From positions 1 to 64,000 of the forward strand of contig JAWVFK010000016.1 of NCBI GenBank assembly GCA_033856175.1: a stretch of DNA of 64,000 bases, in the 5' to 3' direction. This document shows, in pieces, positions 31,655 through 39,471 of the stretch. The position numbers and the translations under genes were made by a program. The DNA comes from JAWVFK01 sp033856175 (GTDB taxonomy: Bacteria > Actinomycetota > Thermoleophilia > Solirubrobacterales > 70-9). The notes below the pieces were generated by a model that had not been told where the DNA came from, made no database searches, and saw nothing but the letters and a program-made list of their open reading frames with translations. Every line of letters begins with the position of its first letter. Position 1 is the stretch's first letter.

Positions 31655-32338
31655 CTACTCAGGCGGATGCGAGGCATCCTCGAACTCCTCGAAGAGGCCG
31701 GTGACGACGAAGGCGACCTGCTCGCCGATGTCGACGGCGTAGTCGCCGGTCCGCTCGAGCGCGCGGGCGACCAGCATCATCGTCATCGCCCACTCGCGGG
31801 CGATCTGATCCTCGCCCATCTCGAGGGCGACGCCGAAGCACTCGCGGTTGAGCTCGTCGATCAGATCGTCGCCGCGCGGCAGGCTGCGCGCCAGCTCGGC
31901 GTCACGATCGGCGAAGGCCCTCTTCGCCGCCAGGATCTGGACCCGCACCTGGTCGCCCATGCGGGCGATCCGGCTGAGCATCTCCTCGCGCGGATGCGGC
32001 GCCTCGGTCGAGACCGGGATCAACTTGGCGATGTTGACGCACTGGTCGCCCATCCGCTCGATGTTCTTCATCACGTGGAGCAGGGCGGCGATCAGGCGCA
32101 GGTCGGTCGCCACCGGGGCCTGCGTCGCCAGCATCGTCAGGATGCTCTGGTGGACCTCGATGTAGCGGCCGTCGATGCGGTCGTCGTCGGCGACGATCAG
32201 CTCGGCCAGCTCGAGGTCGCGCCTCGCCACCGCCTCGAGCGTGCGGTCGAGCGTCACGACGACCATGTCGAGTCCCTCGAGCGTTCGCTCCTCGAGCCGG
32301 TTGAGCTCGTCCTGGTAGTGGGTCCGGGGCGCCGCCAT
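31655..32338 (-). CDS. phoU: Phosphate transport regulator PhoU
   Basis: The 227-residue protein consists of two three-helix PhoU repeats with the metal-binding D/E-rich motifs: LIVADDDRIDGRYIEVHQ in the first, and MGDQCVNIAKL and GDYAVDIGEQ in the helices that face the metals. PhoU links Pst activity to the PhoR-PhoB signalling state. Its ATG overlaps the pstB stop by 1 nt, the usual pstSCAB-phoU order. Confidence 0.95.
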   Translation of the reverse strand: MAAPRTHYQDELNRLEERTLEGLDMVVVTLDRTLEAVARRDLELAELIVADDDRIDGRYIEVHQSILTMLATQAPVATDLRLIAALLHVMKNIERMGDQCVNIAKLIPVSTEAPHPREEMLSRIARMGDQVRVQILAAKRAFADRDAELARSLPRGDDLIDELNRECFGVALEMGEDQIAREWAMTMMLVARALERTGDYAVDIGEQVAFVVTGLFEEFEDASHPPE

Positions 32339-33204
32339 CAGCCGAACTTCCCGGTGACGTACTGCTCGGTGCGCTCGTCCTCGGGCTTGGTGAACAGCCT
32401 CTCGGTCGGCCCCACCTCGACCAGCTGGCCGTCGAGCATGAAGGCGGTCCGGTCGGCGACCCGCGCCGCCTGCTGCATGTTGTGAGTGACGATCGCGATC
32501 GTCACCTGCTGCTTGAGCTCGGTGATCAGCTCCTCGATCCTCAGCGTCGCCACGGGGTCGAGCGCCGAGCAGGGCTCGTCCATCAGGATCACGTCGGGAT
32601 CGACGGCGAGCGCGCGGGCGATGCAGAGCCGCTGCTGCTGACCGCCTGAGAGCCCGGCGCCCGGCTTGCCGAGGCGGTCCTTGACCTCGTTCCAGAGCCC
32701 GGCGCCCTCGAGCGCCTGGCGGACGCGATCGCTGACGTCGGCGCGGCCGCTGCCGGTGAAGCGCAACCCGGCGGCGACGTTGTCGAAGATCGACATCGTC
32801 GGAAACGGGTTCGCCTTCTGGAAGACCATGCCGATCGCCCGGCGGACCGAGACGACGTCGACGGCGGGGTCGTGGAGGTCGAGATCGTCGAGCAGGACCT
32901 TGCCCTCGGAGCGGGCGCCCGCCACCTCCTCGTGCATGCGGTTGACGCAGCGGATCATCGTCGACTTGCCGCAGCCCGAGGGCCCGATGATCGCCGTCAC
33001 CGTCGCCGGCTCGAACTCGAGGCTGAGCTCGCGGACCGCCTGATGGTCGCCGTAGAAGGCGCTGAGGTCGCGGATCTCGACCCGGTGCGTCGCCGGGGCG
33101 ACGCTGGGCAGCGCCTGCAGACGGCCCTTTGCGACCGGCTCGGCGAGCTGATCGTCAGCGGTCGGTATGTCATCGATTCGTTCCATGGCTGGTTCGGCGC
33201 TCAC
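32338..33204 (-). CDS. pstB: Phosphate ABC transporter ATP-binding protein PstB
   Basis: The 288-residue ATPase has Walker A GPSGCGKSTMIRCVNRM, the PstB-specific NRMHE run after it, the Q-loop MVFQKANPFPTMSIFDN, signature LSGGQQQRLCIARAL, Walker B VILMDEPCSALDP and the H-loop TH. Residues 1-40 form a non-conserved N-terminal extension. An internal ATG at 33186 would shorten it by six residues. The GTG at 33204 follows the pstA stop directly. Confidence 0.96.
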   Translation of the reverse strand: MSAEPAMERIDDIPTADDQLAEPVAKGRLQALPSVAPATHRVEIRDLSAFYGDHQAVRELSLEFEPATVTAIIGPSGCGKSTMIRCVNRMHEEVAGARSEGKVLLDDLDLHDPAVDVVSVRRAIGMVFQKANPFPTMSIFDNVAAGLRFTGSGRADVSDRVRQALEGAGLWNEVKDRLGKPGAGLSGGQQQRLCIARALAVDPDVILMDEPCSALDPVATLRIEELITELKQQVTIAIVTHNMQQAARVADRTAFMLDGQLVEVGPTERLFTKPEDERTEQYVTGKFG

Positions 33205-34101
33205 TCAGGCGGCTCCTTGGGTCGAACGGCTCCTTCTCTGGATCAGACGGGCGATAAGGGTCAGCGCGAGGATCATCAGCACCAGCGTCAGCGAGGTTCC
33301 CCAGGCTCGCTCGACGAGGCTCGCCTGGGGCTGGCGGACGTCGTCGAAGATCTGCGCCGGCAGCGAGTTCATCCGCTGGCCGAGGTCGTAGGTCGTGCCC
33401 TTGACGATCGTCGCCGTGAACAGCAGCGGCGCCGTCTCACCGGCCGCCCGGGCGATCGAGAGCAGGGCGCCGGTGACGATCCCCGGCAGCGCCGTCGGCA
33501 GGATCACGCGCAGCACGACTCGCCAGCGCGGCGCGCCGAGCGCCAGCGCAGCCTCGCGCAGCGAGTTCGGCACCAGCAGCAGCACCACCTCCGCCGAGCG
33601 GGTGACGATCGGCAGCATCAGCAGCGCCAGCGCCAGCGAGCCCTTCCAGCCGGCGAAGCTGGAGCCGCCGAGGCCGGTCAGGACCATCGTGATGTAGATG
33701 AAGAGCCCGAAGACGATCGACGGCACGCCGGTCATGACGTCGACGAAGAAGCGCGTGCCGGCGGCGAGCCGCGAGCCACGACCGAACTCGGTCAGATAGA
33801 GGGCAACGCCGATCCCGACCGGCAGCGCAATCAGCGCCGCCAGGCCGACGATCTCGACGCTGCCGACGATGGCGCTGTGGATGCCGCCCTGGTCGCCGAA
33901 GTAGCTGCCGGTCGGGTCGCTGCTGAGGAAATGCCAGTCGAGCGCGCCGAGGCCCTTGCGCAACAGGTAGTAGAGGATCAGCGCCAGCGGCACCAAGGCG
34001 AGGATCGTTCCGGCGCCGAGCAGAGCCCGCGCCGCGCGATCGGTGCGGCGCCGGCGCGCGCTCAACGGCGCCAGCAGGCCGGGGCTGGACATCGCTTCCA
34101 T
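33205..34101 (-). CDS. pstA: Phosphate ABC transporter permease PstA
   Basis: The 298-residue permease has six hydrophobic spans and the binding-protein-dependent transport motif region (SLREAALALGAPRWRVVLRVILP), the EAA loop that docks on PstB. The GGIHSAIVGSVEIVGLAAL and YLTEFG segments are typical of PstA. It overlaps pstC by 1 nt (TGATG) and abuts pstB. Confidence 0.95.
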   Translation of the reverse strand: MEAMSSPGLLAPLSARRRRTDRAARALLGAGTILALVPLALILYYLLRKGLGALDWHFLSSDPTGSYFGDQGGIHSAIVGSVEIVGLAALIALPVGIGVALYLTEFGRGSRLAAGTRFFVDVMTGVPSIVFGLFIYITMVLTGLGGSSFAGWKGSLALALLMLPIVTRSAEVVLLLVPNSLREAALALGAPRWRVVLRVILPTALPGIVTGALLSIARAAGETAPLLFTATIVKGTTYDLGQRMNSLPAQIFDDVRQPQASLVERAWGTSLTLVLMILALTLIARLIQRRSRSTQGAA

Positions 34102-35114
34102 CAGCCCGCTCCTCCAAACGCCTCGCCGGTCTGTCCCGGCGCGGCCGGCCGACCGCGCTCGCGCTCGCCGCGGGCGATCAGCAGGCGAGCGCCGACGTTG
34201 ACCAGCAGGGTCAGGGCGAAGAGCACGAGGCCGGCGGCGATCAGCGCGGCGCGGTGGATCGGATCGGCCGCCGCCTCGCCGAACTCGTTGGCGATCACCG
34301 CCGCCAGGGTGTAGCCCTGATCGAAGATGCTGTGGCCGATCTCAGGGGCGTTGCCGATGACGATCGTCACGGCGATCGTCTCGCCGATCGCCCGGCCGAG
34401 GCCGAGCATGGCGCCACCGACGATCCCCCGCCGCGCATAGGGCAGGACGGCGAGCCGGATCATCTCCCAGCGGGTCGCCCCCAGCGCCAGCGCCGCTTCC
34501 TTGTGGTCGGCGGGAACCGTGGTCAGGACCTCGCGGCTGATCGCGCTAACGATCGGCAGGATCATGATCGCCAGGATCAGCCCGGCGACGAAGTAGCCGG
34601 GCCCGGCGACGTGGCCGCCGACGAAGGGCAGGAAGGCAAACGTGTCCGAGAACCACTGCTCGGCGGGGCGCAGCTTCGGGATCAGGAAGAAGAAGCCCCA
34701 GAGGCCGTAGACGACCGAGGGCACCGCGGCCAGCAGGTCGACCGTCACCGTCAATGGGCCGCGCAGCACCTTCGGGCAGAGCTCGGTCAAATACAGCGCC
34801 GTTGCGACCGCGATCGGGACTCCGATCAGCAGCGCCGTGGCCGCCGTCATCAGCGTGCCGAAGACAAGCGGCAGCGCGCCGAAGATCTCGCGCGAGACGT
34901 CCCAGTTGTTGTCGAGGACGAAGCCGAAGACTCCGAAGCGGCTGAAGGCCGGCTGCGCCTCGATGTAGAGGCGGATGAAGAAGAAGCCGAGCAGCGCCAG
35001 CACCGCCGCCGCGAGGCCGGTCAGGCCATAGCGCAGCACCCGGTCGGGGAGCGAAGAAAGCGGCGGGCGCCCCCCGCAGGGGCGGCCGCCGCCGATTGCC
35101 GTTCCGGCTTCCAT
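34101..35114 (-). CDS. pstC: Phosphate ABC transporter permease PstC
   Basis: The 337-residue permease has six hydrophobic spans after an N-terminal 35-residue extension, with YLTELCPKVLRGPLTVTVDL, AAVPSVVYGLWGFF and the EAA loop DHKEAALALGATRWEMIRL. It forms the membrane channel with PstA. It starts 17 nt after pstS and ends overlapping pstA. Confidence 0.95.
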   Translation of the reverse strand: MEAGTAIGGGRPCGGRPPLSSLPDRVLRYGLTGLAAAVLALLGFFFIRLYIEAQPAFSRFGVFGFVLDNNWDVSREIFGALPLVFGTLMTAATALLIGVPIAVATALYLTELCPKVLRGPLTVTVDLLAAVPSVVYGLWGFFFLIPKLRPAEQWFSDTFAFLPFVGGHVAGPGYFVAGLILAIMILPIVSAISREVLTTVPADHKEAALALGATRWEMIRLAVLPYARRGIVGGAMLGLGRAIGETIAVTIVIGNAPEIGHSIFDQGYTLAAVIANEFGEAAADPIHRAALIAAGLVLFALTLLVNVGARLLIARGERERGRPAAPGQTGEAFGGAG

Positions 35115-35131
35115 GCCGAGCTAGGCCCTGC

Positions 35132-36220
35132 TCACTTCAGGGGTGCTCCATTGCACTGGAGGCCGTCGACCTTGGCCTGCGCCTGCTGGCGGATCTTGTC
35201 CGGCAGCGGCGCGTACTGGAGGTCGGGCGCGACGGTCTGGCCGTCGCCGAGGGCGTAGTTCAGCCATCTGACGACGTTCGTCGCTGTGCCCTTGCTCTTG
35301 CCGGCCTTGCACATGTCCTGGTAGACGAGCAGGAACGTGGCTGAGGCGATCGGGTACGACGCCGCACCCGGCGCGTTGATCGCGGAGAACCGCAGATCCG
35401 CCGGAGCCTTGACGCCATCGCCGGCCGCCGAGGTCGAGTCGAGCGTCGGCGCGACGAACTTCCCGGCCGCGTTCTTGACGTCCGCGGTCGTGAAGTGGTT
35501 CTGCAGCGCGAACGCCTCCTCGACGTAGCCGACCGCACCTTCGGTCTGCTTGACGCCGCCGGCGACGCCGTCGTTGCCCTTGGCGCCGGTGCCGGTCGGC
35601 CACTTGACCGTCTTGTCGGCGCCGACCTTGCTCTTCCACTCCGGGCTGTAGTCAGCGAGGAACGTCGTGAACAGCTTCGTCGTCCCCGACTCGTCCGAGC
35701 GGTGGACGACCGTGATGTCGGTGCTCGGCAGGCTCACGCCCGGGTTGAGGCCGGCGATCGCCGCGTCGTTCCACTTCGTGATCTTGCCGAGGAAGATGCC
35801 GGCGACGGTTGCGCCGTCCAGCTTCAGGCCGCTCGGGGTGCCCGGCAGGTTGTAGGAGACGGTGACGGCCCCGAGAACGGTGGGGACGTGCACGACGTCG
35901 CCGTTCTTCTTCGTCGCCGCCAGCTCCTGGTCGGTCATCGACGCGTCGGAGGCGCCGAAGTCGACCGTGTTGGCGGTCAGCTCGGCGACGCCCTGGCCCG
36001 AGCCGACTGCCTGGTAGTTGACCGTCAGGCCCTGGCTCTTGACCCTGTTGCCCCACTCGGCGTAGACGGGGGCCGGGAAGGTGGCGCCGGCGCCGTTGAT
36101 CGTGCCACCCCCGGAGCCTCCGGCGGTGGATCCGTTGTCGTTGCTGCTGCCGCAGGCGGCGACGCCGACGGCCAGCGCAGAACTCGCCCCCAGGGCAAGC
36201 AAAAGCGTTCGAAGTTTCAC
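35132..36220 (-). CDS. pstS: Phosphate-binding lipoprotein PstS
   Basis: PstS is the high-affinity periplasmic-side phosphate receptor. The 362-residue product has a lipoprotein signal (ALAVGVAACGSS, lipid Cys near 23), then the PstS fold: NGAGATFPAPVYAEWGN, the phosphate-binding QAVGSGQGVAELTANTVDFGASD, and VVHRSDESGTTKLFTTFL. I chose GTG at 36220 because AAGGAG ends 5 nt before it. The upstream ATG at 36250 adds ten residues that would contain this ribosome-binding site. A PHO-box-like array lies 78-121 nt upstream of the start. Confidence 0.95.
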   Translation of the reverse strand: MKLRTLLLALGASSALAVGVAACGSSNDNGSTAGGSGGGTINGAGATFPAPVYAEWGNRVKSQGLTVNYQAVGSGQGVAELTANTVDFGASDASMTDQELAATKKNGDVVHVPTVLGAVTVSYNLPGTPSGLKLDGATVAGIFLGKITKWNDAAIAGLNPGVSLPSTDITVVHRSDESGTTKLFTTFLADYSPEWKSKVGADKTVKWPTGTGAKGNDGVAGGVKQTEGAVGYVEEAFALQNHFTTADVKNAAGKFVAPTLDSTSAAGDGVKAPADLRFSAINAPGAASYPIASATFLLVYQDMCKAGKSKGTATNVVRWLNYALGDGQTVAPDLQYAPLPDKIRQQAQAKVDGLQCNGAPLK

Positions 36221-36297
36221 AGCCACTCCTTGTGCGTGAGTCGATGACATTGGCCGGCCGAGCCTCCCAGGGCGAGGAGGCCAGCTTGTTACGGCCG

Positions 36298-36341
36298 TGT
36301 GGCCACGATGTGAAAAACGTGTGAACAGCCGCGAAAAGGCT
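36298..36341 (-). promoter_or_regulatory. PHO-box-like operator: four 11-nt direct repeats upstream of pstS
   Basis: Reading the plus strand, units begin at 36298 (TGTGGC), 36309 (TGTGAA), 36320 (TGTGAA) and 36331 (GCGAAA), exactly 11 nt apart. On the pstS strand the two best units read TTCACA, matching the GTTCACC-type direct repeats bound by actinobacterial PhoP/PhoB. The last unit is weak. Confidence 0.7.
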
Positions 36342-36393
36342 GCAAGCTGCGGCCTTCGACCTCGACAGGCCGAGCCGCGGTCAGGCTAGAAGC

Positions 36394-37185
36394 TCAGCGA
36401 GGCTCTGCTGTTGCTTCGCCGTGAAGCTCGGCGAGCGACTCGCCGGCTGCCTCGCCGGCCGGGATCGGCGCCGCGCGGTGCGCCTCGGGCTCGGCGCCCT
36501 GGAGCTCGGCCTCGAGCCGGTAGCCGATGCCGAAGTGCGTATGGATGTAGGACCAGTTGGGCGAAACGCGCTCGAGCTTCTGGCGCAGCTTGCGAACGAA
36601 GACGTCGACCGAGCGGTCGCCGTGGGCCATCGCGTAGCCCCAGACGCGCTGGTAGATGTCCTCGCGGGCGATCACCTGTCCCCTCGCCTCGGCGAGCAGC
36701 TTCAGCAGCTCGAACTCGCGTCGCGTCAGGCCGAGGCTGCGTCCGGCGACAAAGGCCTGGTACTGGTCGGAGCGAACCTCGATCTCGCCGACGACCAGCG
36801 GCCCCTCGGCGACCTGCGGCGCGGCACGCTTGCGCCGCCGCGCGACGGCCTCGAGGCGGGCGATGACCTCCTCGGGATGGCACGGCTTGGTGACCCAGTC
36901 ATCGGCGCCGAGGCGCAGGCCGCGAACCCGCTGGGCGACGCTGGACTGGCCCGTGCAGACGACGACGCCGAGCCCCGGGATCGTGCCGCAGACGCGCTCC
37001 AGGAACTCCCAGGCGTCCTGACCCAGCAGCGCCGGATCGACGAGCAGCGCGTTGAGCTTCATCGCCACCAGCTCCTCGGCGGGGATCGGGCCGCCGAGAA
37101 CGCGGTACTGACAGCCGGCCGCCTCGAGCCGCTTGGTCAAGACCGTGACGAAGCCGCTGTCGGAATCGATGATCGCCAAGCGCAT
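36394..37185 (-). CDS. PhoB/OmpR-type response regulator upstream of pst
   Basis: The 263-residue protein has an N-terminal receiver domain (acidic pocket IIDSDSG, phospho-acceptor Asp in LLVDPALL, Thr in VVCTGQ, Lys in VTKPCH) and a C-terminal winged-helix DNA-binding domain (LTRREFELLKLLAEARG, then RSVDVFVRKLRQKLE and GIGYRLE). A 35-residue Ala/Glu-rich tail follows. I chose the ATG at 37185, which has AAGGA 9 nt upstream. Position directly before pstS suggests control of phosphate uptake. No histidine kinase gene is adjacent, so its partner lies elsewhere or it works without one. Confidence 0.9.
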   Translation of the reverse strand: MRLAIIDSDSGFVTVLTKRLEAAGCQYRVLGGPIPAEELVAMKLNALLVDPALLGQDAWEFLERVCGTIPGLGVVVCTGQSSVAQRVRGLRLGADDWVTKPCHPEEVIARLEAVARRRKRAAPQVAEGPLVVGEIEVRSDQYQAFVAGRSLGLTRREFELLKLLAEARGQVIAREDIYQRVWGYAMAHGDRSVDVFVRKLRQKLERVSPNWSYIHTHFGIGYRLEAELQGAEPEAHRAAPIPAGEAAGESLAELHGEATAEPR

Positions 37186-37255
37186 GGCGTCGTTCCTTCC
37201 CATTGCGGGCGAGTGTAGGGATCGTGCCAGCGGGCGGCTCCGCCGGCGTGACGGA

Positions 37256-37273
37256 TTTCACCGCTCGTTTACA
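37256..37273 (+). promoter_or_regulatory. PHO-box-like direct repeat in the regulator/PAP2 divergent promoter
   Basis: TTTCACC (37256-37262) and GTTTACA (37267-37273) are 11 nt apart and resemble GTTCACC units. They lie 43 nt before the PAP2 ATG and 71 nt from the response-regulator start on the other strand, so either or both genes could be controlled. Confidence 0.45.
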
Positions 37274-37315
37274 AGTTGTGCGTAAGCTGTCCGCCGCTCG
37301 ACTGCCCGGCCCGCC

Positions 37316-37936
37316 ATGGACTTCGACCTCTTCAAGACGATCAACGGCTACGCGGCCCGCCACGACCTCTTCGAGGACGTCTTGCGGGCCGTGTCGATGT
37401 ACGGCCACTACTTCCTGCTCGGCCTGGTCGCGGTCCTCTTCCTCGCTCGCGGCCGCTGGCAGTCCGGCGACGGGCGCCGTGCCGCTGTCGCCGCTGTCGT
37501 CGCCGCGGCGCTCGCCCTTGTCCTGGCACAGGTCATTGCCCACGCCTGGGACCGCCCGCGCCCATTCATTGCCCATCCTCAGGTGGCACACGTCTTCCTC
37601 TCTCACTCGAACGACCCCTCGTTCCCCAGCGATCACGCGACTGGGGCGTTCGCCATCGCAGTGGCCCTGCTCCTGCGCCACAGGGTCGGCGGCATCGTCG
37701 CTCTCATCGCCGCCGCGCTGCTCGCTCTCAGCCGGCCCGTGGTCGGGGTCCACTACCCAGGAGATGTCATCGGCGGAGCTGCGCTCGGATCGGCCGTCGC
37801 CCTGCTTCTCTGGCTGCCGCCGCTGCGGGCGCGAATCGACGCTCTTGCCGACGTCGCGGCGCGCGCCTACGACTGGGTCCTTGCCAAGCTCGGCCTCGGC
37901 CCTTCGTCCGCGGGCTCCAGCCCGAGCCTCCGTTAG
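37316..37936 (+). CDS. PAP2-family phosphatase (undecaprenyl-diphosphatase-like)
   Basis: The 206-residue membrane protein has the three PAP2 catalytic motifs in order: HAWDRPRPF (KxxxxxxRP-like), PSFPSDHATG (PSGH-like) and SRPVVGVHYPGDV (SRxxxxxHxxxD). There are five or six hydrophobic spans. BcrC-type members recycle undecaprenyl pyrophosphate for cell-wall synthesis; others remove phosphate from lipids. A PHO-box-like repeat upstream suggests phosphate-responsive expression. Its stop codon TAG forms the first bases of the -10 hexamer of the next gene. Confidence 0.88.
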   Translation: MDFDLFKTINGYAARHDLFEDVLRAVSMYGHYFLLGLVAVLFLARGRWQSGDGRRAAVAAVVAAALALVLAQVIAHAWDRPRPFIAHPQVAHVFLSHSNDPSFPSDHATGAFAIAVALLLRHRVGGIVALIAAALLALSRPVVGVHYPGDVIGGAALGSAVALLLWLPPLRARIDALADVAARAYDWVLAKLGLGPSSAGSSPSLR

Positions 37937-37939
37937 AGT
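37934..37939 (+). promoter_or_regulatory. -10 hexamer TAGAGT overlapping the PAP2 stop codon
   Basis: It ends 7 nt before the GTG at 37947, and its first three bases are the PAP2 stop codon. Confidence 0.45.
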
Positions 37940-37946
37940 GGCCTTC

Positions 37947-38219
37947 GTGCCCGTACGTCCTCGGATTCACCGCTTCCTGGCAGCGGTCTCGCTCGCCGTT
38001 CTGAGCCTCCTGGCAACCTCGGCCCCGGCCTTCGCCGCCGACGGCACCGGCCTCGCCGGCCGCGTCAGCGACAAGACGATCACCTTCTTCTGCTTCGGCG
38101 TCATCCTCTTCTTCCCGATCCTCGTCACCGTGCTGTCGCTGGTCCAGGGCCGCCTCGAGGCGAACAAGGACCGGCGCCGGCACGAGCTCGATCGCTTCGG
38201 CGAGCTCGACGAGAGCTAG
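37947..38219 (+). CDS. Small secreted-N-terminus membrane protein, unknown function
   Basis: The 90-residue product has a signal-peptide-like N-terminus (FLAAVSLAVLSLLATSAPAFAADG), a short linker, one membrane helix (about residues 45-66, ITFFCFGVILFFPILVTVL) and a charged cytoplasmic tail (RLEANKDRRRHELDRFGELDES). I do not recognise a family. GTG at 37947 is chosen over GTG at 37938 because of the spacing to TAGAGT. It converges on the HD-domain gene with a 2-nt gap. Confidence 0.7.
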   Translation: MPVRPRIHRFLAAVSLAVLSLLATSAPAFAADGTGLAGRVSDKTITFFCFGVILFFPILVTVLSLVQGRLEANKDRRRHELDRFGELDES

Positions 38220-38221
38220 AT

Positions 38222-39106
38222 CTAGAGCCTGAACGGCGGCAGCAGCCGCTTCTCGGTCTCGCCCTCGACGTGGGCGATCACCTCGACCTGACCCTCGAGC
38301 GGCGTGCCGCGCAGCTTGGTCGCCAGCAGGTCGTCGACCTGGAAGATGCCGGCCGAGTTGTTCATCGCGATCTCGATCCGCACCGGCCGCTCTTCGCCGG
38401 CCTCGATCCGGACCTCGTCGATCGCCGCCGCCGAGAGGGCGTGGATGCCGACCTGGCCGGCCTCGAAGGGGATGCGCGAGCGGCCGCGCGCCATGTCGAG
38501 GGCGTCGGCGACGCGGACGACGCCGGCCTCGACCGTGTAGGGCTCGCCGCGACGACGATGGCCGATGATCGCGTGGAGGATCTCGGCGGCGACGATGCTT
38601 CGCTCGGGCTCGGCGTAGGCGTCGGCGAGCAGGCCGTCGAGCCTGTCGGCGGCGAGAAAGAGGCTGTAGGCCTCGTGGTCGCTGCGATGGATCGACATGC
38701 CGATGTCGTGGAGCAGCGCGCCGCCGGCGACGACCACCTCGGCGTCGCGGAGCTTCATGCCGTGGTCGCAGACCATCGCCGGCTCGACACCCCCCTTGGC
38801 CAGCAGCCGCAGCAGCCGCAGGGCGACGTTGAGGACGACCTGCATGTGAACCCACGAGTGGTCGGACATGCCGAGGCGCTCGGAGGTGACCTGGGCCATG
38901 TACCACCACGAGCGCACCTTCTCGTCGGCGTTGACGGCGGCGAGGAACGACTCGAGGCGGCGGTTGCCGCGCGTCGGTGCGTGGACAGCGGCCTCGGCAA
39001 CCGCCTCGGCGGGGGCCTTGCGGCGCGGTGTCTCGGGCTGCGGCACGACCTCGGCGTCGGGCCCCAAAGCCTCCTCGGTTGACTCCTCGCTCGTCTCCTC
39101 GCTCAC
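38222..39106 (-). CDS. HD-domain metal-dependent phosphohydrolase
   Basis: The 294-residue protein starts with a disordered Glu-rich region (1-45). An HD domain follows with SWVHMQVVLNVALRLL (first His), GGALLHDIGMSIH (the HD pair), then HAIIGHRRRGE and VRVADALDMARGR (distal ligands). The last 80 residues form an alpha/beta C-terminal domain. Similar proteins hydrolyse nucleotides or cyclic dinucleotides; the substrate here is unknown. The start codon is GTG at 39106, with CAGACT ending 7 nt upstream. Confidence 0.85.
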   Translation of the reverse strand: MSEETSEESTEEALGPDAEVVPQPETPRRKAPAEAVAEAAVHAPTRGNRRLESFLAAVNADEKVRSWWYMAQVTSERLGMSDHSWVHMQVVLNVALRLLRLLAKGGVEPAMVCDHGMKLRDAEVVVAGGALLHDIGMSIHRSDHEAYSLFLAADRLDGLLADAYAEPERSIVAAEILHAIIGHRRRGEPYTVEAGVVRVADALDMARGRSRIPFEAGQVGIHALSAAAIDEVRIEAGEERPVRIEIAMNNSAGIFQVDDLLATKLRGTPLEGQVEVIAHVEGETEKRLLPPFRL

Positions 39107-39220
39107 GGCTGCCAGTCTGCCACGCGGTCGCTGCGCCCGTGTGACCGAGCCGTGACCGGCATGGGCCGGTTTTCCGACCGCACCGCCGCCTAGCTTTCGC
39201 CCATCGACGCTTGGGGTGGA

Positions 39221-39403
39221 ATGGGGCTTGAGCGCTGCGCGAGCACGGGGCTGACGATCCCCGAGTGCTCATGCACGCGCTGCCTGCTCGAGCAGATGGA
39301 CCGCTTCATGCCGGAGGCGCTGCGCGAGGATGCCGGCGTCACTGCCCGCGCCGAAGTGCGCGTCAGCGTCGCCCCGCCCGACGGGCGCCAGCGCGCCGCC
39401 TGA
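39221..39403 (+). CDS. Possible small cysteine-rich protein (60 aa)
   Basis: The reading frame encodes CASTGLTIPECSCTRC near its N-terminus (four cysteines, with CSCTRC resembling a metal knuckle), followed by a helix LLEQMDRFMPEAL and a short basic tail. It could bind zinc or iron. It has no clear ribosome-binding site; a TAGCTT hexamer at 39191-39196 lies 24 nt upstream of the ATG. It precedes the crotonase gene on the same strand. The main doubt is whether it is expressed at all. Confidence 0.4.
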   Translation: MGLERCASTGLTIPECSCTRCLLEQMDRFMPEALREDAGVTARAEVRVSVAPPDGRQRAA

Positions 39404-39459
39404 GCCGAGCTGAGCCGAGCCGAGCCCGCCCGCGCGCCGGCCGACCGGCGCGCCGCGGA

Positions 39460-39465
39460 TATGGT
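39460..39465 (+). promoter_or_regulatory. -10 hexamer TATGGT of the 39472 crotonase gene
   Basis: It ends 6 nt before the GTG at 39472. Confidence 0.45.
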
Positions 39466-39471
39466 GCGCGC

